The notes below the pieces were generated by a model, which saw nothing but the letters and a program-made list of their open reading frames with translations, made no database searches and was not told the DNA's origin. A DNA stretch of 64,000 nucleotides, taken from positions 1 through 64,000 of the forward strand of contig DASWED010000001.1 of assembly GCA_036394995.1 (NCBI GenBank), written 5' to 3'. The DNA comes from DASWED01 sp036394995 (GTDB taxonomy: Bacteria > Actinomycetota > UBA4738 > JACQTL01). Shown here one piece after another: positions 38,292-46,472 of this stretch; the stretch's first letter is position 1; every line of letters starts with the position of its first letter. Made by a program: the position numbers and the translations under genes.

Positions 38292-38451
38292 GGTGCCCTC
38301 CTCTTCGGCTCGACAGGGTCCGAGGTCAATTTGGGACACACACCCACGCGGTCGTCAAACCGAATGGCTTGACTCGGCCCGACGATTCGTCGATGCGCCT
38401 CGTCGCGGACTCGTCATGTCCATTCCTGGACACCGCGTGCACGGTCTGTGC

Positions 38452-38634
38452 ATGGAACGAGAGCAGGTAGCCGAGCGGCCGGCCTTCGTCCGGCGCGTCG
38501 TGTTCGCGGAGGACCCCGCCGTCGCCCGGGCCCTCGAGGAGCGAGCGATCGAGCACGGCCCCTCCGTCGCCGCCGAGGTCCGGGCCGCCGTCCGGGAGCA
38601 CCTCCGCCGAGGCGAGGAACCGGGGCCCGGATGA
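38452..38634 (+). CDS. Possible small CopG/ribbon-helix-helix-like protein
   Basis: A 60-residue frame with FVRRVVFAEDPAVARALEER and HGPSVAAEVRAAVREHLRRG, which resembles the strand-helix-helix of small CopG-type repressors and antitoxins. No convincing ribosome site precedes the ATG at 38452, and an upstream in-frame ATG at 38416 is no better. No toxin gene is adjacent. The rest of the gap 38292-38660 shows nothing else. Confidence 0.4.
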   Translation: MEREQVAERPAFVRRVVFAEDPAVARALEERAIEHGPSVAAEVRAAVREHLRRGEEPGPG

Positions 38635-38660
38635 CGGCGCCTGTTTGCTCTGCTCAGACC

Positions 38661-40100
38661 CTATGAATCGGAGAAGAAGACGTTCTTGACCTCGGTGTAC
38701 AGATGGACGGCGTGCATGCCCATCTCGCGGCCGAACCCGCTCTGCTTGTAGCCGCCGAACGGCGCCTCGGTGTGCACGCTGTGGTTCGAGTTGACGGAGA
38801 TCACGCCGGTCCGGATGCCGCGCGAAACTCGCAGGGCCCGTCCGAGGTCCCGGGTCCATATCGACCCCGACAGGCCGTATGGCGAGTCGTTCGCGATGCG
38901 GATGGCGTCCTCCTCGGTGTCGAACGGGATCATGCAGACGACCGGTCCGAAGATCTCCTCCCGGGCAACCCGCATGCTGTTGTCGACGTCGGCCAACACG
39001 GCCGGCGCCAGATAGAACCCGGCGTCCGGCTGGTCGGGCGAGCGGCCCCCGGTGACCAGCCGGGCCCCCTCGTCGCGGCCGATCGCCAGGTACTCCATGC
39101 TGGTCCGCCGCTGGGCCTCCGAGATCAGCGGCCCCATCTCGGTTTCCTCGTCGAGCGGGGGCCCCACGCGCAGGGCGTCGGTTCGCGCGGAGAACCGTTC
39201 GACCACCTCGTCGTAGACGGACCGTTCGACCAGGACTCGGGACCGGGCGCAGCAGTCCTGCCCGGCGTTGCCGAACACCGAGAACGGCGCCCGCTCGATC
39301 ACCGTGTCGAGGTCGGCGTCGGCGAAGACCACAGCCGCCGACTTCCCGCCGAGCTCGAGCGAGACGCGCGTGATGTGGTCCGCGCACCTCCGCATGATCG
39401 AAGCGCCGATCTCGGTGGACCCGGTGAAGGAGACCTTCGAGACTCGAGGATCGGCCACGAGCGCGTCCCCGACCGCAGAGCCGGGTCCGGGCAGCACCGA
39501 GAGCGCACCCTCCGGCAGGCCCGCCTCGGCCAGGACGTCGGCCATGGCCAGGGCGGAGAGCGGCGTGGCCGACGCCGGCTTCACCACCGCGGTGTTCCCG
39601 CACGCGAGCGCCGGCGCCACCTTCCACGACGCGATGACCATCGGGAAGTTCCACGGCACGATGAGCGCGCACACCCCGATGGGCTCGCGGAGGGTCACGT
39701 CGAGGCCCTGGTCGGCCACCGGGATGGTCTCGCCGAGCACCTTGTTGGCCGCGCCGCCCCAGTACTCGAACACGTTCGCCACCAGCCCGACCTCGTCGCG
39801 CGCGTCCCGGATGGGCTTGCCCGCGTTGCGGGCCTCCAGCACGGCCAGTTCCTCGAGCCGGTCGCGCACCAGCGCGGCGGCCCTCGCCAGTACGCGGCCC
39901 CGCTCAGTGGCGCTCGTTCGGGGCCATGCCCCCTCCTCGAACGCGCGGTGCGCCGCATCCACGGCCCGCCGGGCGTCGTCGGGGCCCGCCTCGGCCACCT
40001 CGGCCATCGGTCCCCCGGTGCCCGGCTCGGTCACCTCGAACGTCGCCCCGGACGCCGCGGCGACCCGCTCTCCTCCGATCGACAGCAGCTCCACGCCCAC
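38661..40100 (-). CDS. NAD(P)-dependent aldehyde dehydrogenase
   Basis: A 479-residue aldehyde dehydrogenase that oxidises an aldehyde to its acid. Conserved parts are VPWNFPMVIASWKVAPALA near residue 150, KPASATPLSALAMA near 174, the Gly motif SFTGSTEIGASI near 224, general-base Glu249 (LELGGKSA), the nucleophile Cys283 in GNAGQDCCARSR, and EIFGPVVCMIPF near 395. The GTG start follows GGGGAGG, and a TATCAT -10 box lies further upstream. With the neighbouring gamma-glutamyl ligase, permease and hydrolase it fits the role of gamma-glutamyl-gamma-aminobutyraldehyde dehydrogenase (PuuC-like) in polyamine breakdown, but betaine-aldehyde or other specificity is equally possible from sequence. Confidence 0.9.
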   Translation of the reverse strand: MGVELLSIGGERVAAASGATFEVTEPGTGGPMAEVAEAGPDDARRAVDAAHRAFEEGAWPRTSATERGRVLARAAALVRDRLEELAVLEARNAGKPIRDARDEVGLVANVFEYWGGAANKVLGETIPVADQGLDVTLREPIGVCALIVPWNFPMVIASWKVAPALACGNTAVVKPASATPLSALAMADVLAEAGLPEGALSVLPGPGSAVGDALVADPRVSKVSFTGSTEIGASIMRRCADHITRVSLELGGKSAAVVFADADLDTVIERAPFSVFGNAGQDCCARSRVLVERSVYDEVVERFSARTDALRVGPPLDEETEMGPLISEAQRRTSMEYLAIGRDEGARLVTGGRSPDQPDAGFYLAPAVLADVDNSMRVAREEIFGPVVCMIPFDTEEDAIRIANDSPYGLSGSIWTRDLGRALRVSRGIRTGVISVNSNHSVHTEAPFGGYKQSGFGREMGMHAVHLYTEVKNVFFSDS

Positions 40101-40167
40101 GGCCTGCCTCCCCGCTCCGGGTTCCCGGCCGAGATGATAGGCCCAAGCGGAACGCCGAACCCCGACG

Positions 40168-40518
40168 TCAGGTGTCGTCGGCGGGCGGGTCCGTGCCGAC
40201 GAACACGCCGCCGTTCCAGTACGCCTCCACCCGCTTGCTCAGCAGCCCCTTGACGTCGAGGACCAGCTCCTCCGGCGGATCGAACCTCCCGAAGTCGACG
40301 TTGAGCTCGAACCCCTCCGCATCCATCCGGCGGAACCGGTGGGGGCGCCGGCTGGACCGGGTGAAGCGTGACTTGCGGCTGGTCCCGGGGGGCTCGCAGT
40401 GGGTCTCCAGCCACGTGTAGCCACCGCCGGCCCACTGGTGGGGGTCGAGCCACACCCAGACCCGGCCGCCGCGCCGGCCGATCAGGTCCAGCGCCTTCGG
40501 CGTCGCGACCACCTTCAT
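40168..40518 (-). CDS. Small conserved-looking protein of unknown function
   Basis: A 116-residue protein starting MKVVATPKALDLIGRRGGRVWVWLD, with FRRMDAEGFELNVDFG in the middle and VEAYWNGGVFVGTD near the end. The start TPKALDLIGRRGG and the order of strands recall the HesB/IscA-like fold, but the three cysteines that bind iron-sulfur clusters in IscA are not present. It lies divergently from the SDR gene and downstream of none of the enzymes. I do not know its role. Confidence 0.65.
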   Translation of the reverse strand: MKVVATPKALDLIGRRGGRVWVWLDPHQWAGGGYTWLETHCEPPGTSRKSRFTRSSRRPHRFRRMDAEGFELNVDFGRFDPPEELVLDVKGLLSKRVEAYWNGGVFVGTDPPADDT

Positions 40519-40683
40519 CCGCGAACGGTGGCCCTCCCGAACCCCGACGCTCCCGAACCCGAGATCATCCCGGCCACACCCTACGCGGTCCCGCACCCGG
40601 GGCTCGGTTCCGCCCGGCATTGTGCAGTAGCCTCGGCCGGCCGAACGGATCGTGTCCGGCAGGCTTCGGAACAGGAGGGTCCC

Positions 40684-41457
40684 ATGCGCCTCGAGGGCAA
40701 GGTCGCGCTCATCACCGGCGGCGCGAGCGGGATGGGCAAGGTGGCCGCGCGGCTGTTCGCCGAGGAAGGCGCCCGGGTGGTGCTCACCGACGTGGCGGAC
40801 GAGGCGGGCGAGCAGGCGGTGGCGGAGATCGCCGGTGCCGGAGGCGACGTCGCGTACGTTCATGCCGACGTGTCCCGGTCGGCGGACGCCGAGGCCATGG
40901 TGCGGTTCGCCGTGGAGCGGTTCGGGAGGCTCGACGTCCTCTACAACAACGCCGGGATCTTCCACCCCCGGGACGACTCGGTGGTCAACACGCCGGAGGA
41001 GATCTGGGACCTCACGATCAACGTGAACCTGAAGGGGGTCTTCTTCGGCTGCCAGTTCGGCATCCCGGCCATGCTGGACTCGGGGGGAGGCTCGATCGTC
41101 AACGTGGCGTCCTTCGTCGCGTTGATGGGGGCGGCCGCGCCGCAGATCGCCTACACCGCGTCGAAGGGCGGCGTGCTGGCCATGACCCGGGAGATCGCCG
41201 TGGAGTTCGCCCGCCGGGGCATCCGCGCCAACGCACTGTGCCCGGGCCCGATCGAGACGCCGCTGCTCGCGGAGCTCCTGGCAGACCCCGAGCGGCGGAA
41301 CCGCCGGCTCGTCCACATCCCCATGGGCCGGTTCGGGCGCGCGGAGGAGGTGGCGCGGGCGGCGCTGTTCCTCGCCTCGGACGAATCCTCGCTGATGACT
41401 GGCGCCGCCCTGGTGGTGGACGGGGGCATCACGGCCGCCTACATCACGCCGGAGTAG
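40684..41457 (+). CDS. Short-chain dehydrogenase/reductase
   Basis: A 257-residue classical SDR (NAD(P)-dependent alcohol/ketone oxidoreductase). The cofactor loop is TGGASGMGKV near residue 12, Asp of LTDVAD selects NAD rather than NADP, NNAG is near residue 90, and the catalytic Ser-Tyr-Lys set lies at NVASF, AYTASKGG (residues about 140-160). CPGPIETPL follows. AGGAGG lies before the ATG. A TAGCCT hexamer about 50 nt upstream is a possible -10. It sits in the polyamine-type gene group and is transcribed toward the permease, but its substrate is unknown. Confidence 0.9.
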   Translation: MRLEGKVALITGGASGMGKVAARLFAEEGARVVLTDVADEAGEQAVAEIAGAGGDVAYVHADVSRSADAEAMVRFAVERFGRLDVLYNNAGIFHPRDDSVVNTPEEIWDLTINVNLKGVFFGCQFGIPAMLDSGGGSIVNVASFVALMGAAAPQIAYTASKGGVLAMTREIAVEFARRGIRANALCPGPIETPLLAELLADPERRNRRLVHIPMGRFGRAEEVARAALFLASDESSLMTGAALVVDGGITAAYITPE

Positions 41458-41616
41458 CGGACGCCTGCCGGCCCGCCCGCGGCGGGTTCATCGTTTCGGC
41501 ACATCCCGCCCCCATCCTTCCCACATGCCGCGCAGTGACTTCGCCGGCTCGGTGGGCGCTGAATGATCAGTTCGGGCCATAACCACATCGCTCGCCTGAG
41601 TCGGGAAGGGGGGTAC

Positions 41617-43200
41617 ATGGCAGACGTGACCGTGCCCGGTGATGGTGCTGCGCCCGGAGCGGCGGCATCGGCGTCCCCGTCGACCGCCACGACCGCGAGA
41701 TCCGACGTGGAACGATTGCACGAGCTGGGCTACGCCCAGGAGCTCCTTCGCAAGATGGGCGGGTTCTCGAACTTCGCCGTCTCGTTCACGATCATCTCGA
41801 TCCTCTCGGGCTGCCTGACCCTGTACGCGTTCGGGATGGACGCCGGGGGGCCGGTGGTCATGACCATCGGGTGGCCCCTCGTCGGGATCATGGTGATCCT
41901 GGTCGGGCTGGCCATGGCCGAGGTGTGCTCCAGCTACCCGACGGCCGGCGGCCTGTACTACTGGTCGGCCAAGGTTGCCCCCCGCAACGGCCCCGCGTGG
42001 TCCTGGTTCACGGGATGGTTCAACCTGGTGGGCCAGGTCGGGATCACCGCCGGGATCGACTTCGGGCTCGCATTCTTCATCAATGCCTACCTGAACCTGG
42101 CGTTCGGCCTGTCCACCGCCCGATCGAACACGATCATCATCTTCGGGGTCGTCCTGTTCCTCCACGGCCTGCTCAACACCTTCGGGGTGCGCCTGGTCGC
42201 GTTCCTGAACGACGTGTCGGTGTGGTGGCACATCCTGGGCGTGCTGATCATCGTGGGAGCGATGTTCCTGTCCGCCCCGTCGGGCCACTTCACCGTGGGG
42301 GAGGTGTTCAGCACCTTCCACAACGGCACGGGATGGAGCTCGAAGATCTATGTGTTCCTGATCGGGTTACTTCTCGCGCAGTACACGTTCACCGGCTATG
42401 ACGCGTCGGCGCACATGACGGAGGAGACCCAGCGAGCCGACGTCGCGGGGCCCCGGGGCATCGTCATGTCCATCGTGGTCTCGCTGTTCGCGGGGTGGAT
42501 CCTGCTGATCGGGGTCACGTACGCCATCAGTGACTACGGGGCCGTCCGGGGCAGCGCGACGGGCGTGCCGCCGGCCCAGATCTTCATCGACGCCGTGGGC
42601 CGCACTGGCGGCGAGCTGCTGCTGCTGCTCGTGATCGGGGCCCAGTTCTTCTGCGGCATGTCCTCGGTGACGGCGAACTCGCGGATGATCTACGCGTTCT
42701 CCCGGGACCGCGCCATGCCGGCCTCGGACCTGTGGCACCGCGTCAACAAGCGAACCCGGACGCCCACCAACTCGATCTGGTTCGCCGCGGTAGGGGCCTT
42801 CCTGCTGGGCCTGCCGTACCTCTACTCGCCGACGGCGTATTTCGCCGTGACGTCCATCGCCGTCATCGGTCTCTACATCGCCTACGCGATGCCGGTGTTC
42901 CTGCGGCTGCGGGCCGGCGAGTCGTTCCGGCGGGGACCGTGGCACCTGGGCAGGTGGAGCTACGTCGTGGGGTGGATCGCGGTGGGCTGGGTCATCTTCA
43001 TCGCGGTCCTGTTCAGTCTGCCCCAGTACTCGCCCATCACGATCGACACCTTCAACTACGCTCCGGTGGCGGTGGGCGCCGTCCTGCTGTTCGCCGGCGT
43101 CTGGTGGATGGTCTCCGCCCGGAAGTGGTTCAAGGGCCCGAAGGTCCAGGGCTCGCCCGAGGAGCTGGCCGCGATCGAACGGGACCTGGAGCGCGTGTAG
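41617..43200 (+). CDS. APC-superfamily amino acid/amine permease
   Basis: A 527-residue inner-membrane transporter with about 12 hydrophobic helices. The first helices contain GGFSNFAVSFTIISILSGC with the unwound Gly-rich helix 1 typical of the APC fold, MAEVCSSYPTAGGLYYWSA near residue 100 and FTGYDASAHMTEETQRAD near 265 (helix 6 region), the eukaryote-like amino acid/GABA permease pattern. The ATG at 41617 has GGAAGGGGGG just before it; the longer frame to 41563 has none. Flanked by a ligase and a hydrolase of gamma-glutamyl compounds, it probably imports an amine or amino acid that feeds the pathway. Confidence 0.87.
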   Translation: MADVTVPGDGAAPGAAASASPSTATTARSDVERLHELGYAQELLRKMGGFSNFAVSFTIISILSGCLTLYAFGMDAGGPVVMTIGWPLVGIMVILVGLAMAEVCSSYPTAGGLYYWSAKVAPRNGPAWSWFTGWFNLVGQVGITAGIDFGLAFFINAYLNLAFGLSTARSNTIIIFGVVLFLHGLLNTFGVRLVAFLNDVSVWWHILGVLIIVGAMFLSAPSGHFTVGEVFSTFHNGTGWSSKIYVFLIGLLLAQYTFTGYDASAHMTEETQRADVAGPRGIVMSIVVSLFAGWILLIGVTYAISDYGAVRGSATGVPPAQIFIDAVGRTGGELLLLLVIGAQFFCGMSSVTANSRMIYAFSRDRAMPASDLWHRVNKRTRTPTNSIWFAAVGAFLLGLPYLYSPTAYFAVTSIAVIGLYIAYAMPVFLRLRAGESFRRGPWHLGRWSYVVGWIAVGWVIFIAVLFSLPQYSPITIDTFNYAPVAVGAVLLFAGVWWMVSARKWFKGPKVQGSPEELAAIERDLERV

Positions 43201-43282
43201 CGAAGGGAGCCGGGGAGGGACGCGGCGGCCGACGCGGGCCGTGCCGCCGCGCCTCGGCGTTCCCGGCGTGAGGAGGATGTGG

Positions 43283-44662
43283 GTGGAACGCGGGAGGCTC
43301 GACGCCGGCACCGTCGAGGAGATGGTCGGGCGGGGCGACCTCGACACGGTGCTCGTCGTGTTTCCCGACCAGCAGGGGCGGCTGGTCGGCAAGCGCGTCA
43401 CCGGGAGCTTCTTCGTCGACGACGTCCTCGCGGGCGACGACCTCCATGCGTGCAACTACCTGCTGGCCGTCGACATGGAGATGGAGCCGTTGCCCGGCTA
43501 CGCCTACGCATCGTGGGAGACCGGGTACGGCGACCTGGCGATGCGGCCGGACCTGTCGACGATGCGCGTGGTCCCCTGGCTCGACAAGACCGCGATGGTG
43601 CTGTGCGACGTGCTCGACGAGGAGACGCTCGAGCCGATCGAGGTGTCGCCGCGGCAGATCCTGAAGCGGCAGATAGAACGGGCGGCGGCGGCCGGGTACA
43701 CGGTGAAGGTCGGGAGCGAGCTGGAGTTCTACCTGTTCCGCGACTCGTACGAGGAGGCGGCCGAGCGCGCGTACCGCGGGCTCACCCCGCACTCCAGCTA
43801 CATCATGGACTACCACATCCTGCAGACGACCAAGGACGAGTACCTGATCCGGCAGTTCCGCAACCACATGGACGCGGCCGGCATCCCGGTGGAGTTCTCG
43901 AAGGGCGAGTTCGGCCGCGGCCAGCACGAGATCAACCTGCGCTTCACGGACGCGCTCGAGATGGCCGACCGGCACACGATCTACAAGAACGGCGTGAAGG
44001 AGATCGCCGCGCTGAACGGCCGCGCGGTGACGTTCATGGCGAAGTGGTCGATGGCGGAGGCCGGCTCGTCCTGCCACCTCCACTCGTCGCTGTGGAACGA
44101 GGACGGGTCGCGGTCGCTGATGTGGGACGACTCCGGACAGCACCACATGTCGTCGACGATGCGCGGCTACCTCGGCGGGCTGATGGCGACGGCGCGCGAG
44201 ATGGCCTGGATGTTCGCGCCCTCGGTGAACTCGTACAAGCGGTACCAGGCGGGGTCGTGGGCGCCGACCGCGATCGCGTGGGGGCACGACAACCGCACGT
44301 GCGGGTTCCGGCTGGTCGGCGAGCACACGGGGTTCCGGGTGGAATGCCGCATCCCGGGCGCCGACGCCAACCCGTACCACGCATTCGCCGCGACGATCGC
44401 CGGCGGGCTCCACGGCATCGAACACGGGCTGGAACCACCCGAGATGTTCCACGGCAACGCGTACGAGGCGACCGACGTCCCCCGTGTGCCGACCTCGCTG
44501 CACGAGTCGATCGCCGAGTTCGAGAGGAGCGAGGTGGCCCGCAAGGCCCTGGGCGACACGGTCTTCGAGCACCTGTTGAACACGGCGCGCCAGGAGCAGA
44601 TCATCTTCGACAACACGACCGTCACCGACTGGGAGCTCGCGAGGTACTTCGAGCGCCTGTAG
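43283..44662 (+). CDS. Glutamine-synthetase-like ligase, probably gamma-glutamylating an amine
   Basis: A 459-residue ATP-dependent ligase of the glutamine synthetase fold. Metal-binding and catalytic strands appear in KVGSELEFYLFRD near residue 150, GQHEINLRFTDAL near 215, SCHLHSSLWNEDG near 265, APSVNSYKRYQAG near 315, NRTCGFRLVGEHTGFRVECR near 335 (with the Arg pair for phosphate and glutamate) and GADANPYHAFAA. AGGAGG is adjacent to an in-frame ATG at 43277 but 6 nt from the GTG at 43283, so GTG is the likelier start. Neighbours suggest gamma-glutamylpolyamine or gamma-glutamyl-amine synthesis (PuuA/GlnA3-like) rather than plain glutamine synthesis. Confidence 0.87.
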   Translation: MERGRLDAGTVEEMVGRGDLDTVLVVFPDQQGRLVGKRVTGSFFVDDVLAGDDLHACNYLLAVDMEMEPLPGYAYASWETGYGDLAMRPDLSTMRVVPWLDKTAMVLCDVLDEETLEPIEVSPRQILKRQIERAAAAGYTVKVGSELEFYLFRDSYEEAAERAYRGLTPHSSYIMDYHILQTTKDEYLIRQFRNHMDAAGIPVEFSKGEFGRGQHEINLRFTDALEMADRHTIYKNGVKEIAALNGRAVTFMAKWSMAEAGSSCHLHSSLWNEDGSRSLMWDDSGQHHMSSTMRGYLGGLMATAREMAWMFAPSVNSYKRYQAGSWAPTAIAWGHDNRTCGFRLVGEHTGFRVECRIPGADANPYHAFAATIAGGLHGIEHGLEPPEMFHGNAYEATDVPRVPTSLHESIAEFERSEVARKALGDTVFEHLLNTARQEQIIFDNTTVTDWELARYFERL

Positions 44663-44670
44663 AGGTCGGT

Positions 44671-45414
44671 CTACGCGGGCCGGCGGGCCGCGGAGTGGCG
44701 GGCCCGCTCGGCGAGCGCGTCGAACAGCGCCTGCTGTGCGGGGTCGTCCGCGGCCGTGTCCTCCGGGTGCCACTGTACGGCGACGATCCAGCCGGGCCCC
44801 TCGTGCTCGAGCCCCTCGATCACGCCGTCGTCGGACCGGGCCGTGACGACCAGCCCCTCGCCCAGCTCGTCGACGGCCTGGTGGTGGTGGGACGAGCATG
44901 CCAGGACCTCGCTCCGCGTCGCCTCCGCGAGCAGGGTGTCGGGCGCGACCTTCACGTCGTGGGTGACGGGCGTCCCGCCGCCGGGGACCCCGTGCGGCCC
45001 GAGCCCGGGAACACCCGGGAGGTGCTGGATCAGCGTGCCCCCCAGCGCGACGTTCAGGACCTGGATCCCGCGGCAGATGGCCAGCGTGGGGAGCCCCCGC
45101 TCGATCGCCTGGCGGACCATCGCGATCTCCACGGCATCGCGATCCGGGTCGACGCCGTACACCTCGGGGTGCGGCTCGGCGCCGTACGCCGCCGGGTCGA
45201 CGTCGCTGCCGCCGAGCAGCATCAGCCCGTCCACCGAGTCGAGCACGTCGACCGCGGCGGCCGGGTCCGATTCCATGACGGCCAGCGGACGCACTCCGGC
45301 CCGCCGCGCCGCCAGGACGTACAGCTCGGGAACGGCGAACGCCCCGTGCTCCCACCTCGCCACACGTCCCCCGGGAAGTCGATACGCAGGCACGGCGATC
45401 AGCGGAGCCACCAT
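44671..45414 (-). CDS. Class I glutamine-amidotransferase-like hydrolase (gamma-glutamyl-GABA hydrolase type)
   Basis: A 247-residue member of the peptidase C26 family that hydrolyses gamma-glutamyl bonds. The nucleophile is the Cys of LAICRGIQVLNVALGG near residue 112, with the His and Glu of WIVAVQWHPEDTAA near 220. GLMLLGGSDVDPAAYG near 65 is the oxyanion block. In the Puu pathway this step releases GABA from gamma-glutamyl-GABA; the neighbouring ligase, permease and aldehyde dehydrogenase fit. It is convergent with the ligase gene, so the group is two transcription units. A TACACT hexamer lies 6 nt before the start. Confidence 0.9.
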   Translation of the reverse strand: MVAPLIAVPAYRLPGGRVARWEHGAFAVPELYVLAARRAGVRPLAVMESDPAAAVDVLDSVDGLMLLGGSDVDPAAYGAEPHPEVYGVDPDRDAVEIAMVRQAIERGLPTLAICRGIQVLNVALGGTLIQHLPGVPGLGPHGVPGGGTPVTHDVKVAPDTLLAEATRSEVLACSSHHHQAVDELGEGLVVTARSDDGVIEGLEHEGPGWIVAVQWHPEDTAADDPAQQALFDALAERARHSAARRPA

Positions 45415-45420
45415 GAACGA

Positions 45421-45426
45421 AGTGTA
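45421..45426 (-). promoter_or_regulatory. -10 hexamer of a leaderless promoter
   Basis: TACACT on the minus strand ends 6 nt before the ATG of the gamma-glutamyl hydrolase. There is no room for a ribosome site. Confidence 0.55.
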
Positions 45427-45618
45427 ACGGGCGCACGGGCACGGTTTCCGGCATCGGCGAACTGGGACGTGGCGCTCAGCCTCACCGGCGGGTTCTCCGG
45501 CTCGCCGGGCACGTACAGCGTGGGTGTGTCCTGTGCACCGAGGACGCCGGTCATGTCGCGTTCTACTCGGGCGACGTCATCGGGTGGACCGTCCCCAACC
45601 CGGGCCCCGCCGAGGACG

Positions 45619-46059
45619 TCAGATCACCCGGAGGCCCTCGGCCCGTGCCGCGGCGGCCTGCTCGTCGTCGAACGTGACGAACGAGATCCCGTCATCGACT
45701 GGTATCGAGGCCGCCTCATCGATCGCCGTCGCGACGTGGATCGCGTCGAGCCCGCGGAGGCCATGGGTCGATGCGATCCGGTGCGCCGTGTGGAGCGTCA
45801 CCGGGGAGCGGAGCGGCAGGAGCGCGACGGGCCCGGCCACGCCGCAGTCCGCGTCGAAGGCGAGCAGGTAGTCGCCGGCGAGATCGATCCTGCGGGCTCT
45901 GAACGCCCTCGTCACCGCGCTCGCGAACTCGACGCGAGCGACCTCGGACGTCATGACCCCCTCCCCGTCGAACAGGAGTCGCCGCGCGACGGCGCTCGCC
46001 GGCTCGTCGGCCAGGTAGGCGCGGACGAGCGCGCTGGAATCCGCGTAGACCCTGCTCAC
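45619..46059 (-). CDS. vapC: PIN-domain ribonuclease toxin (VapC-like)
   Basis: A 146-residue PIN-domain toxin that cleaves RNA with a metal-binding acidic cluster. The acidic residues lie in VYADSSALVRAYL near residue 6, SEVARVEFASAV near 40, LRGLDAIHVATA near 107 and SFVTFDDEQAAAA near 126. GTG at 46059 overlaps the antitoxin stop as GTGA; the TTG one codon upstream is less likely. The tight coupling to the upstream ribbon-helix-helix gene is the usual toxin-antitoxin layout. Conserved acidic positions seem intact, so it may be active. Confidence 0.88.
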   Translation of the reverse strand: MSRVYADSSALVRAYLADEPASAVARRLLFDGEGVMTSEVARVEFASAVTRAFRARRIDLAGDYLLAFDADCGVAGPVALLPLRSPVTLHTAHRIASTHGLRGLDAIHVATAIDEAASIPVDDGISFVTFDDEQAAAARAEGLRVI

Positions 46060-46355
46060 CAATGATCGCGATCGCGCTCGAGCTGCTCGCTCACGATCGG
46101 CCCCCAGCCACGGGACATCTCATACAGCGCCTCGCGATCGAGGACCGGGCCCTCCGGCTGCGGTGGAACCACGACCCTGCCCTCGGCGATCATGCGCGCC
46201 TTCCATTCCCGAGGACTCTCCGGGCGGTCTCGCTCCTCGACGGTGCGTTCGAGCGACTCGATCATGAGCGAGTTCATCGAACGTCCCTCGCGCCGGGCCA
46301 CACGCTTCAGCCGTGCGTGGAGCCGGTCGTCGATCCTGGCGATGATCTGCCGCAT
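46056..46355 (-). CDS. Ribbon-helix-helix antitoxin partner of VapC
   Basis: A 99-residue antitoxin. The N-terminal DNA-binding strand-helix-helix is MRQIIARIDDRLHARLKRVA with REGRSMNSLMIESLE, typical of FitA/VapB-like antitoxins. The C-terminal acidic, Trp/Glu-rich part (WKARMIAEGR, then VSEQLERDRDHW) is expected to wrap the toxin. Such complexes usually repress their own promoter. The family start is ATG 46355; an ATG at 46382 also has GAGGTGA upstream and would add nine residues. Confidence 0.82.
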   Translation of the reverse strand: MRQIIARIDDRLHARLKRVARREGRSMNSLMIESLERTVEERDRPESPREWKARMIAEGRVVVPPQPEGPVLDREALYEMSRGWGPIVSEQLERDRDHW

Positions 46356-46460
46356 CGCCTCGATGATAGCATTCCCCCTCATGCTGATATCACCTCGGGG
46401 CACGATGATGGCACGAACCACCGACACCCCGGACAGGAGTGTCCCGGGCGCCACGCTGGG

Positions 46461-46466
46461 TAGGCC
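46461..46466 (+). promoter_or_regulatory. -10 hexamer of a leaderless promoter
   Basis: TAGGCC ends 6 nt before the GTG start of treZ at 46473; the intervening bases have no ribosome site. Confidence 0.4.
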
Positions 46467-46472
46467 ATAGCT

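Noticed and set aside
45430..45610. A possible secreted-protein fragment on the plus strand after the gamma-glutamyl hydrolase gene
   Set aside because: The stretch reading WDVALSLTGGFSGSPGTYSVG is suggestive but short, breaks frame within 100 nt and has no recognisable family, so it was not listed as a feature.
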